NCBI GenBank assembly: GCA_016709575.1
Contig: JADJMM010000002.1
Span: forward strand, 310,001-374,000
DNA length: 64,000 nt
From: Sphingobacteriaceae bacterium
Lineage (GTDB): Bacteria > Bacteroidota > Bacteroidia > B-17B0 > Aurantibacillaceae
Direction: 5' to 3'
Part shown: piece after piece, positions 50,047 through 58,158 of the stretch
Numbering within the stretch: position 1 is the stretch's first letter
Layout of the letters: every line of letters begins with the position of its first letter
The notes under the pieces: generated by a model
The model's database searches: none
The model's input: only the letters and a program-made list of their open reading frames with translations
Told to the model about the DNA's origin: nothing
Program-made: the position numbers and the translations under genes

Positions 50047-50067
50047 TATTTTAATAATAGAAAAGAA

Positions 50068-50927
50068 ATGCCTAGAACAACTTTTAATCAATTACTTGAA
50101 GCAGGTGCACACTTTGGACACCTTAAACGTAAATGGAATCCAGCAATGGCTCCTTATATCTACGCTGAAAAAAACGGAATTCATATTATCGATTTAAATA
50201 AAACTGTAGTGAAAATTGACGAAGCTGCTATCGCACTTCAGCAAATTGCACGTTCAGGTAAAAAATATTATTTGTTGCTACTAAAAAGCAAGCGAAAGAT
50301 ATTGTTGCTGATAGAATCAAGCCTCTTAACATGCCTTATGTTACTGAGCGTTGGCCAGGTGGTATGTTAACCAACTTCCAAACTATCCGTAAGTCTATCC
50401 GTCGTATGGGTCAAATTGACAAGATGGCAACTGATGGAACTTTTGATAGCATTTCGAAAAAAGAGCGTCTGCAATTTTCACGCGAGCGCGCAAAATTAGA
50501 AACTCAATTTGGTTCAATGGCAGATTTATCTCGTTTACCGGCTGCTTTATTTATTGTTGATATCACTAAAGAACATATCGCAGTTAAAGAAGCAAAACGT
50601 TTAAACATTCCTACTTTCGCTATTGTTGATACTAACTCAAACCCTAACGAAGTTGATTACGCAATTCCTGCAAATGATGATGCTTCAACTTCTATTGCTT
50701 ACATCACTCAATTAATGGCTGATGCAATTCAAGAAGGTTTAGCTGAACGTAAGATTGATAAAGAATCTCAGGCAGCTGAAGAAAAAGAAACTAAAGAAGA
50801 CTCTAAACACGAAGCTGAAGAATTAGCAGAAGGCCTTAAAATTAAAGGTGCTGTTAGCGAAGAAGACAGTGAAAAAGGTGGTGGTGCAAAACGTCCACGC
50901 AAAAGAGTAACGACCGCAAAAAAATAA
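50068..50927 (+). CDS. rpsB: 30S ribosomal protein S2 (one apparent frameshift)
   Basis: About 286 residues after repair. The N-terminus (TTFNQLLEAGAHFGHLKRKW, MAPYIYAEKNGIHIIDLNKT) and the later part (MPYVTERWPGGMLTNFQTI, PAALFIVDITKEHIAVKEAK, DTNSNPNEVDYAIPANDDA) are standard S2. The A run at 50260-50265 has six bases; seven restores SGKKILFVATKKQAKDIVADR, joining the two frames. An intact S2 is essential, so this is almost certainly a sequencing error. The last 50 residues form an acidic, Lys/Glu-rich extension (ESQAAEEKETKEDSKHEAEE) ending in a basic RPRKRVTTAKK, variable between species. Confidence 0.96.
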
Positions 50928-50947
50928 TTTAAGAATTAAATTTATAG

Positions 50948-50980
50948 AACGGTCATTCTGGTAACAGGTTGACCGTTTTT
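50948..50980 (+). terminator. Hairpin with T run between rpsB and tsf
   Basis: Stem AACGGTCA / TGACCGTT around a 14-base loop followed by eight T. It may act as a terminator or attenuator, setting S2 above EF-Ts, since both are normally expressed together. Confidence 0.7.
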
Positions 50981-51029
50981 TTTAACCAACAATACAAGAA
51001 GTAACACTAAACATTAAACAATAAATATT

Positions 51030-51848
51030 ATGGCAATTACAGCAGCAGATGTGAACAAATTACGCCAACAAACTGGCGCAGGTATGATGGATTGTAAAAA
51101 AGCATTGGAAGAAAGCAATGGTGATTTTGAAAAAGCAATCGATTTCTTAAGAAAAAAAGGTGCTAAGGTAGCGGCTAACCGTGCCGACCGCGACGCTAAA
51201 GAAGGTGTTGTATTAGCAAAAGTAAAAGGTAACCAAGGTGTATTAGTAAGCGTAAACTGCGAAACAGATTTCGTTGCTAAAAATGCTGACTTTATCGCTT
51301 TCGCTGATAGCATTGCAACTATTGCTTTAGAAAAAAATCCTGCAAACATCGATGCGTTTAAAGCATTACCTTACGATAACAACATTACTGTAGGCGATAA
51401 GTTTATGGAACAAGTTGGAAAAATTGGTGAGAAAATTGACATCGGATTCTACAATTCAGTTACTGCTGAAAAAGTGGTTGCATACAATCACCCTGGTAAT
51501 CGTTTAGCTGTTGTTGTTGGTTTCAATGCAGCTATTGATGATGAAGCAGCAAAAAACGTAGCTATGCAAACTGCGGCTATGGCTCCTGTTGCTGTTGATA
51601 AAGCTGATGTAGATACAAGCGTATTAGAAAGAGAATTAGAAATTGCCCGCGAAGCAACCCGTGCTGAAGGTAAACCTGAAGACATGGTTGAGAAAATCGC
51701 TCAAGGTAAATTAAATAAGTTCTACAAAGAATCTACTTTATTAAACCAAGAATACATTAAAGATAACAAGATGACGATTCGTCAATACTTACAAAGTCTA
51801 AACAAAGACTTAACAGTAACAGGCTTCAAACGTTTCTCATTATCTTAA
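51030..51848 (+). CDS. tsf: Translation elongation factor Ts
   Basis: 272 residues; guanine-nucleotide exchange factor for EF-Tu. The N-terminal UBA-like module is clear (ITAADVNKLRQQTGAGMMDC, KKALEESNGDFEKAIDFLRK), followed by the core contact motif NCETDFVAKN and a C-terminal module (EGKPEDMVEKIAQGKLNKFY, LLNQEYIKD). Length is typical for Bacteroidota. It sits between two hairpins, so it can be transcribed separately from rpsB. Confidence 0.97.
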   Translation: MAITAADVNKLRQQTGAGMMDCKKALEESNGDFEKAIDFLRKKGAKVAANRADRDAKEGVVLAKVKGNQGVLVSVNCETDFVAKNADFIAFADSIATIALEKNPANIDAFKALPYDNNITVGDKFMEQVGKIGEKIDIGFYNSVTAEKVVAYNHPGNRLAVVVGFNAAIDDEAAKNVAMQTAAMAPVAVDKADVDTSVLERELEIAREATRAEGKPEDMVEKIAQGKLNKFYKESTLLNQEYIKDNKMTIRQYLQSLNKDLTVTGFKRFSLS

Positions 51849-51855
51849 TAAATTT

Positions 51856-51888
51856 TAAAATCCCGGCTTTTAAGTCGGGATTTTTTTT
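51856..51888 (+). terminator. Intrinsic terminator after tsf
   Basis: Stem AAATCCCGGCTT / AAGTCGGGATTT with a long T run, 8 bases past the tsf stop. Confidence 0.88.
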
Positions 51889-51936
51889 GTCTTCGACAAG
51901 CTCAGGCACCAAAAACAGAATTGTAAATTGTAAACT

Positions 51937-52644
51937 ATGAAGTACAAAAGAATATTATTAAAACTTAGCGGTGAAGCCTTAATGGGAAATAAAGGTTTTG
52001 GTATTGACCAAGAACGTTTAATGGTTTACGCTAAAGAAATTAAAAGCGCACAAGAGGCAGGTTGCCAAGTTGCTATTGTAATTGGTGGCGGAAATATTTT
52101 CCGTGGTATACAAGCCGAAAAAGGTGGTATGGACCGCGTGCATGGCGATTATATGGGCATGTTAGCTACTGTAATTAATTCTATGGCGATACAAGCTGCA
52201 TTGGAAGGTTTAGGTGTTGAGACGCGTTTACAAAGTGCTATTAAGATGGAACAAATTTGCGAACCATTTATCCGCCGCAAAGCTGTACGTCATTTAGAAA
52301 AAAACCGTGTTGTTATTTTTGGTGCAGGAACAGGAAATCCATATTTCACAACTGATACTGCCGCAACTTTACGCGCTATTGAAATTGAAGCAAACGTAAT
52401 TTTAAAAGGAACCCGTGTAGATGGAATTTACACTGCCGATCCTGAAAAAGATAAAACAGCAACTAAATACGAAACCATTAAGTTTGATGAAGTGTACAAA
52501 AAAGGTTTAGAGGTTATGGACATGACCGCCTTCACACTTTGCAAAGAAAATAATTTACCAATCATCGTGTTCGACATGAACAAAGCCGGCAACCTTCAGA
52601 AATTATTGAAAGGTGATAAAGTAGGAACTTTGGTGGAGGTTTAG
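51937..52644 (+). CDS. pyrH: UMP kinase
   Basis: 235 residues, amino-acid-kinase fold; phosphorylates UMP to UDP in pyrimidine nucleotide synthesis. Landmarks: LLKLSGEALMG, VIGGGNIFRG, DRVHGDYMGMLATVINSMA, FGAGTGNPYFTTDTAA, LKGTRVDGIYTADPEKDKTA and the C-terminal MDMTAFTLCKENNLPIIVFD. Normal length. It follows tsf, as in many bacteria, but a terminator separates them. Confidence 0.97.
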   Translation: MKYKRILLKLSGEALMGNKGFGIDQERLMVYAKEIKSAQEAGCQVAIVIGGGNIFRGIQAEKGGMDRVHGDYMGMLATVINSMAIQAALEGLGVETRLQSAIKMEQICEPFIRRKAVRHLEKNRVVIFGAGTGNPYFTTDTAATLRAIEIEANVILKGTRVDGIYTADPEKDKTATKYETIKFDEVYKKGLEVMDMTAFTLCKENNLPIIVFDMNKAGNLQKLLKGDKVGTLVEV

Positions 52645-52676
52645 ACAAAAAATTTTAGGCCCTTAAATCAAACTAA

Positions 52677-53078
52677 ATGCAATGGGCATACTCTTTTAAT
52701 TTCCTTATTCTTATGATGTTTGTGTTTCATTCGCTAGCACAAACAAGGAATCACTCTGTTTTCAATAATGATACTACTTTAGTTACAAGGCATAATAGAA
52801 TCTTTCAGCAATATACTGTTCTGAAAAAAGGAGAATATGGGTTAAAATTAAAATCAATTGGCGATGGTCTCGGACTTTTGGGAATAATTCAAAGGCAAAA
52901 AGATACTGCAAAAATAAAATTACTTACAAAAAATTATAGAATACTTCGGAAGTATAAAGCCACTTCAGGTGTATGTGCAATGTTTAGCGGAGTATGTTTT
53001 GTTGGGTCAGCATTTTACAGTTTCCAATTATGGAACTCAGGAATAATAAAAATGATTCTTTTACTGGTGAACTTATAA
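52677..53078 (+). CDS. Small membrane or secreted protein of unknown function, possibly frameshifted at its end
   Basis: 133 residues as read. Signal-like hydrophobic N-terminus (about 3-21, FNFLILMMFVFHSLAQ), a basic central part (GEYGLKLKSIGDGLGLLGII, NYRILRKYKA), and a second hydrophobic segment (about 98-118, SGVCAMFSGVCFVGSAFYSF). I do not recognise it. Inserting one T in the run at 53021-53023 would switch to a frame open to 53164, replacing the odd hydrophobic tail with a charged one (MELRNNKNDSFTGELIKSGA) and giving about 162 residues. Given the indels elsewhere, this is plausible but unproven. Confidence 0.5.
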   Translation: MQWAYSFNFLILMMFVFHSLAQTRNHSVFNNDTTLVTRHNRIFQQYTVLKKGEYGLKLKSIGDGLGLLGIIQRQKDTAKIKLLTKNYRILRKYKATSGVCAMFSGVCFVGSAFYSFQLWNSGIIKMILLLVNL

Positions 53079-53202
53079 AATCAGGAGCTACTTCAACTTT
53101 GGCCTTCAAAAAATCAAGTCTAATTTACAAAAAAACGTCTCAAAAAACAAAAAGAAATAATTGACCTGCTTAACGCACGTTAACAAATCATCTCTTCCTT
53201 AA

Positions 53203-54240
53203 TTAACTAAATTGTAATTCAGAATTAGGAAGAACTCCTAATCCAGGTAAGTCAGATAGTTCAACTTTACCATTTTTATACTCTATCCCCGAGAAGGGAT
53301 TGTTTTTTACGAGTGTTGGGCCGTCGAGGTCAACCCAATCGGCATAAGCAGTTAATTGTGCAGCGGCTGAGATTGCGCAAGAGCTTTCAGTCATGCAGCC
53401 AACATTCAATTTTAATTTCTTTGCTTTACAGAAATCAATAATGCGCTTTGCTTCATGAAGTCCGGTGCATTTCATTAATTTCAAATTTATTCCTGAGAAG
53501 GCTCCCACTACTCTTTCAGCATCACTTAATACTTTTACGCTTTCATCTGCGATTGTTGGCAACGGACTTCTCTCTGTCACCCAAGCCATATCGTCCAAAT
53601 TTTCTTTCGGCAGGGGTTGCTCTACAAATAAAACATTTTTATCAGATAACCAATTAATCATTTCTAAAGCAAAATTCTTTTCTTTCCAGCCTTGATTTGC
53701 ATCAACAACCAATGGCTTATCGGAATATTTTCTTATCGTTTCAATTATTTCTTTATCGCTTTCACTTCCTAACTTCACTTTTAAAATATGGAAATCATTT
53801 ACCTCTTCAATTTTTTGAGGAATTAAATTTAAATCACCAATGCTAATTGTTACTGAAGTATTTTTAGCAACCGGTTTTTCAAAACCTAAATACTCCCAAA
53901 CTTTTTTGTCCTGAGATTTAGAATACAAGTCATGAAGTGCGATATCTAATCCAGCTTTAGCGGCATTGTTGTTTTCAGCGAGTTTGTGGATTTCTATAGT
54001 GAGGTTTCCGTGTCCCGAACTTAAATCTTGTTTTTCTAAAAATGGTTTTGCTTTATTTAAAAACGCAATAACAGATTCATGACTTTCTCCTAAATAAGGC
54101 GGCAAAGAAGATTCTCCGTACCCCACAAAACCATCACTCTCTAATTTAATAAAGACAACATCTGTTTTGGTCCTCGTGCCATAAGCTAAACCAAAAGGAT
54201 GTTTAAATTCTAAAGAGTATGGACAATAAGAGAGTTTCAA
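53203..54240 (-). CDS. Dipeptide epimerase (enolase superfamily, L-Ala-D/L-Glu epimerase-like)
   Basis: 345 residues. The muconate lactonizing subgroup of the enolase superfamily is indicated by FGLAYGTRTKTDVVFIKLES, the catalytic Lys in FHILKVKLG, metal ligands Asp/Glu/Asp in LVVDANQGW, FVEQPLP and TIADESV, the second Lys in INLKLMKCTG, and the C-terminal DLDGP. L-Ala-D/L-Glu epimerase acts on murein-derived dipeptides. It starts with TTG at 54240 (MKLSYCPYSLEF), only 3 bases past the aminotransferase stop, so it is the last gene of the sugar operon. That position is odd for a murein-recycling enzyme. Substrate not proven. Confidence 0.85.
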   Translation of the reverse strand: MKLSYCPYSLEFKHPFGLAYGTRTKTDVVFIKLESDGFVGYGESSLPPYLGESHESVIAFLNKAKPFLEKQDLSSGHGNLTIEIHKLAENNNAAKAGLDIALHDLYSKSQDKKVWEYLGFEKPVAKNTSVTISIGDLNLIPQKIEEVNDFHILKVKLGSESDKEIIETIRKYSDKPLVVDANQGWKEKNFALEMINWLSDKNVLFVEQPLPKENLDDMAWVTERSPLPTIADESVKVLSDAERVVGAFSGINLKLMKCTGLHEAKRIIDFCKAKKLKLNVGCMTESSCAISAAAQLTAYADWVDLDGPTLVKNNPFSGIEYKNGKVELSDLPGLGVLPNSELQFS

Positions 54241-54243
54241 GAA

Positions 54244-55338
54244 TTAATTATAGAAACTATTGATTGTAGAAATAATTGTGTTGACTTCGCTTTCCTTTAA
54301 ATCAACATACAAAGGTAAACGCACTAAAGTATCGGAGTATTTTTCTGAATTGGGAAGATTGTCGCCAGATGCAGCGAATGAACTTTTATGTAAGGCCTGA
54401 TAATGAAAAGAGACCGGAATATTATTTTGTTTGAGATGGGCAATGAGCTTTGTTCTGTCTTCAAGTGAACGACAAGTAAAATAAAAAATACTCGCGTTAT
54501 GATTTCCGGAAGCCGGAAGTGTAATGTTTTTATTTCCTTTCAATCCCTCATAATACAAATTCCAAATTTTCATTCTTGAATTTTGAATTACTTCAAATGC
54601 TTCTAGCTGTGCGAACAAATAAGCAGCTAACAAGTCTGAAGGCAAAAAAGAAGAACCAATATCCGTCCAACCATATTTATCCACTTCACCTCTAAAAAAT
54701 GCACTTCTGTTTGTTCCTTTCTCGCGAATAATTTCTGCACGCTTAATAAATTGCTCATCATTCACCACCAACATCCCTCCTTCTCCACACGAAATATTTT
54801 TTGTCTCATGAAAAGAAAACGCCGATAAATGTCCGAAACTACCTAATGACTTTCCTTTATAATTACTTCCTAAAGCTAAAGCAGCATCTTCTACAACATA
54901 TAAATTATGTTTGTTAGCCACCGACATTATTTTCTCCATATCACAAGCAAAGCCTGCGTAGTGCATTATTAAAATTACTTTTGTGTTTTTTGTAATTAGA
55001 GATTCTAATTTATCCGCATCCATATTCGGAGAATCAGAACAAGAATCTGCAAATACTATTCTGGCACCTCTTAACAAAAAAGCATTCGCTGTAGAGACAA
55101 ATGTAAAGGAAGGAACAATTACTTCATCACCAGCTTTAATGTCTAAAAGAATAGCAGCCATTTCTAAAGCATCTGTACATGATGTCGTTAAAAATGTTTT
55201 CTTGAAACCGAATTTCTTCTCAAACCAATCCTGACATTTTTTTGTAAATGCACCATCGCCCGAAATATTTCTATTGTCGATTGCTTGAGAAACGTATTCC
55301 TTCTCTTTGCCAGTTAAATATGGAATGTTGAATTTCAC
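54244..55338 (-). CDS. DegT/DnrJ/EryC1-type sugar aminotransferase, WecE/RffA-like
   Basis: 364 residues, PLP-dependent. It matches WecE/RffA (dTDP-4-keto-6-deoxyglucose transaminase) closely in several long blocks: SGDGAFTKKCQDWFEKKFG, TTSCTDALEMAAILLDI, GDEVIVPSFTFVSTANAFLL, VVEDAALALGS, FSFHETKNISCGEGG (containing the PLP Lys), EIIREKGTNRSAFFRGEVDK and SSFLPSDLLAAYLFAQLEA. Starts GTG at 55338, overlapping by one base the stop of the YhcH gene. It would transfer an amino group to C4 of a keto-sugar nucleotide. Whether it serves the nonulosonate pathway in place of PseC or another sugar cannot be settled; no PseC homolog is in the window. Confidence 0.88.
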   Translation of the reverse strand: MKFNIPYLTGKEKEYVSQAIDNRNISGDGAFTKKCQDWFEKKFGFKKTFLTTSCTDALEMAAILLDIKAGDEVIVPSFTFVSTANAFLLRGARIVFADSCSDSPNMDADKLESLITKNTKVILIMHYAGFACDMEKIMSVANKHNLYVVEDAALALGSNYKGKSLGSFGHLSAFSFHETKNISCGEGGMLVVNDEQFIKRAEIIREKGTNRSAFFRGEVDKYGWTDIGSSFLPSDLLAAYLFAQLEAFEVIQNSRMKIWNLYYEGLKGNKNITLPASGNHNASIFYFTCRSLEDRTKLIAHLKQNNIPVSFHYQALHKSSFAASGDNLPNSEKYSDTLVRLPLYVDLKESEVNTIISTINSFYN

Positions 55339-55784
55339 TAAACTATAATCTTAGCTACTACTTTCAAAAATTTACCTTCACCCATTAAAGGCGCATGTGC
55401 GTCGCCGGGAAAAACAATAGCGAAATAGCCTTCATTAATTAAAACTTCAGAAACCGGTTTATCATTAAACAATTTATAATCGTTCTCCGTCATATCATCC
55501 TTGTCCAAATCTTTGCATAGCGAAGTTTCCTTATAGCCCATTAAATCTGAACCCTTCAAAACAAAATGAATATCTAAATACTTTTGATGGCACTCCAATT
55601 TAACGCCATCCTTGCCTTTACCTTCCATATCAAAGTAAAGAAGGAAACAGTTAGAGCCATCAATTTCCAATTTTTTCTGTTCAAAATCTGCTGCTTTAAC
55701 TTCATTCAAATATTTGAAAACCGTTTTGAAATAAGGATTTAAGCCGAAATACAAATGCGCATTTTTTAAGTGATCAAGTATCAT
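55338..55784 (-). CDS. YhcH/YjgK/YiaL family protein (sialic-acid-associated beta-sandwich)
   Basis: 148 residues. The DUF386 (YhcH/YjgK/YiaL) family is indicated by EIDGSNCFLLYFDMEGKG, KLECHQKYLDIHFVLKGSDL, DKDDMTENDY and YFAIVFPGDAHAPLMGEGKF with conserved His/Asp residues of the cupin-like metal site. Relatives occur in sialic acid operons and act on sialic acid anomers. Position between the candidate transferase and the aminotransferase, with a 1-base overlap and a 2-base gap, supports a role in handling the nonulosonic acid. Cytosolic. Confidence 0.87.
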   Translation of the reverse strand: MILDHLKNAHLYFGLNPYFKTVFKYLNEVKAADFEQKKLEIDGSNCFLLYFDMEGKGKDGVKLECHQKYLDIHFVLKGSDLMGYKETSLCKDLDKDDMTENDYKLFNDKPVSEVLINEGYFAIVFPGDAHAPLMGEGKFLKVVAKIIV

Positions 55785-55786
55785 AA

Positions 55787-57113
55787 TTAATTTTTAAATA
55801 GTTTATAATCAGAATAACGGTAATTTTCTATGCCATTTACTTCATAAAATTTTTCATCGCTTACTTCTAAAGCCGAATTCAATTTCAATCTCAATTCTTC
55901 TTCCGACTTAACGCACACACTATTAAAATTACTATTTTTTATCGGAAAGCCCTCATAACCCAAAGGGTAAATAATAGTCTTAAATCCCCAAAATAAGCGT
56001 TCGTATGAAAGTGTTGAAAATAAAGTTACACCAACTTCAGCATTATAAAACTGATGCGCGTTGGGTACTGTTAAGTCAGCTAGCTCTATGTTTTCAGAAA
56101 AACTCTTATAATACTCACGAGTAGCTTCCATCGTTTTTTTCTCAATAGGATGCAAAAAAAACTACCAGTCTATACTTTTCACTACTCCTTACAAAATTCA
56201 ACAGAAAATTGAATAATCCTTTTTCATTTACATAAGCATTATCATAAACATCTATCCTTCCTTGCTTTTCCCTTAACCACATGCCGCTTGAGTAAAAACC
56301 TATAGTTCCTTTTTTTATAGTGTAATTTTTATTGATATAGAAATTCTCCAAATCAAAAGTATTTTCGGGCACCCAGTTATTCAGTTCTTTAACGTACATC
56401 GTATCTTTATACAGATTGTATTCGTCGTTTTGATACTTAAAGCATAAACTCAAAGAATCAGCTACTACAGTTTTATTCCAAAAAGATAAAGGAACTTCAG
56501 AAGGGATTTTATTTACAGCAATACCACATTTCATTAAAGCATATGCCATTAAATTGGCGTCGTTTTCATAAATGCAAAAATAGTGTAGTTTTTTAATGTT
56601 GTATTTCCGTAATAAATGCAAAATATTTACAGCTTCGATACTATTTAGTTTATGAAAAGGATACCTCAATTTATTTGAAGAACAAACGGAAACTAAAAAC
56701 ACCAGAGGAAACGAAATAATTAGAAAGAAAACAATAACACTGGCGATAAAAGCAGATGAGGGATTTACTAATTCAGAACGGCCAATAGCTAATTTCGCAT
56801 TTTCACCGCTCAATCGACTAACATATTTTGCGCGTTTATCAATCGAATTTAAATTTGTATCGAAAATAGCTACTGAATCATTTTTATCAGTTAAGGAGAA
56901 TTTCTGTTTTTTAAACTGCGCTAAAAAAAGCGATTTATAAATTTTTATTGAAATTAGCCAATCACTTGTTGCACTTTTAGGAAAACGAAATGTCTGATGT
57001 CCAAAATTTGTCCTTACCGAATCATTATAAGCACCTTTAGAACCTGCAATACCTAAAAATTTCTTTAAGTAGGCAGTTTTATAATACAAAAGAATTTTAA
57101 AGTACGAAATCAT
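55787..57113 (-). CDS. Unrecognised membrane-associated protein, candidate nonulosonic acid transferase (one apparent frameshift)
   Basis: About 441 residues once one extra base in the eight-base A run at 56154-56161 (plus strand) is removed; the first frame reads KYRLVVFF and the next continues LHPIEKKTMEATREYY. No family is recognised by eye. It has one membrane segment (about 121-143, ASVIVFFLIISFPLVFLVSV), then an alpha/beta region with NILHLLRKYNIKKLHYFCIY, IGFYSSGMWLR, an HP motif (about residues 321-322), and after it AEVGVTLFSTLSYERLFWG with an S-T motif (about 366-367). HP followed by an S-S/T motif, plus location beside pseI, recalls bacterial sialyltransferases. The D/E-D/E-G motif of those families is not found. 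Role as transferase is inference. Confidence 0.6.
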
Positions 57114-58157
57114 CTATTTTAAATCATCCATAGATAAAGGCGTTCCCTTCTTAAGATCCTTCTTCACTGATTTTCCTATTATAGAATCGTAATATTTAGG
57201 AGCGAGTCCTAAAGCCGGACGAATAACCCTAATGTTCTCTTCGCTAATAACTTCGCCTGCTTTAATATCTTCAGCAACATAAATAGAGCGCTTAAACTGT
57301 AATGACTTTTTTTCTGCCTCCTGTATACCAATAAATACTTTTCCTAATGATAAAAATGCTCTCTCTGTTTCTACCACTAATGATTTTAATTCTTCAGGTT
57401 CTAATGAGAAAGCGCTATCCACTCCTCCATCAGCTCTTCTTAAAGTAAAATGTTTTTCAATTACGCGCGCACCTAACGCTATTGCTGCAACAGAAGCGCC
57501 AATGCCCATTGTGTGATCTGATAAACCAATAGTGCATCCGAAAATCTTTTTCATTTCCGGAATTGTATTTAGGTTGGTGTTTTCAGGCGTTGCCGGATAA
57601 GTACTGGTGCATTTCAATAAAATCAAATTTTCACAACCGTTATCACGTAATACTTTTACGCTATCCTGAATATCCTCTAAAGTGGAGACACCTGTTGATA
57701 CAATAACAGGCTTCCCTGTTTTAGCCACTTTTTTTAATAAAGGATGATGTGTATTTTCGAATGAAGCTATTTTATAAACAGGAACATTTAATGTCTCCAA
57801 AAAATCAACCGACGTTTCGTCAAATGGCGAACTAAAAGCCAGCATGCCATTTTCTTTGGCGCGATTAAAAATAGCTTCGTGCCATTCCCAAGGTGTATAG
57901 GCCATTTTATATAAATCATGAAGTTCTTTTCCTTTCCATAATGAATTCTCGTCAGTAATGGTAAAAGCCCCTTTCATGGTGATAGTATCTGCTGTATACG
58001 TTTGCAATTTTAAAGCGTGTGCTCCTGCTTCCGCGGCTGCATCAACAAGTTCAAGTGCTCTGTCTAATGATTGATTGTGATTACCGCTCATTTCTGCAAT
58101 TACAAAAGGCTTGCAGTTATCGCCGATTTCAATGTGTCCGATTTTAAATGTGTTCAT
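57114..58157 (-). CDS. pseI: Pseudaminic acid synthase
   Basis: 347 residues. NeuB-family TIM barrel with FVIAEMSGNHNQSLDRALEL (SGNHNQ is characteristic of PseI versus NeuB), LKLQTYTADTITM, YKIASFENTHHPLLKKVA, STYPATPENTNL, GLSDHTMGIGA and EKHFTLRRADGGVDSAFSLE; metal-binding His residues are in SDHT and EKHF. A C-terminal SAF (antifreeze-like) domain follows (RSIYVAEDIKAGEVISEENI). It condenses the 2,4-diacetamido-trideoxy sugar with phosphoenolpyruvate to give the nonulosonic acid. Gap of zero to the candidate transferase and one base from pseG. Product stereochemistry is inferred from family resemblance. Confidence 0.92.
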   Translation of the reverse strand: MNTFKIGHIEIGDNCKPFVIAEMSGNHNQSLDRALELVDAAAEAGAHALKLQTYTADTITMKGAFTITDENSLWKGKELHDLYKMAYTPWEWHEAIFNRAKENGMLAFSSPFDETSVDFLETLNVPVYKIASFENTHHPLLKKVAKTGKPVIVSTGVSTLEDIQDSVKVLRDNGCENLILLKCTSTYPATPENTNLNTIPEMKKIFGCTIGLSDHTMGIGASVAAIALGARVIEKHFTLRRADGGVDSAFSLEPEELKSLVVETERAFLSLGKVFIGIQEAEKKSLQFKRSIYVAEDIKAGEVISEENIRVIRPALGLAPKYYDSIIGKSVKKDLKKGTPLSMDDLK

Positions 58158-58158
58158 G

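Noticed and set aside
50260..50265. Programmed ribosomal frameshift in rpsB or atpD
   Set aside because: These genes are not known to use it; the runs lack a suitable slippery site plus pseudoknot, and the same pattern affects many unrelated genes.
49193..52644. A tRNA or other RNA gene in the translation-gene cluster
   Set aside because: No cloverleaf or conserved TTCGA-type arm was found between rplM and pyrH; gaps are short and hold only promoters or terminators.
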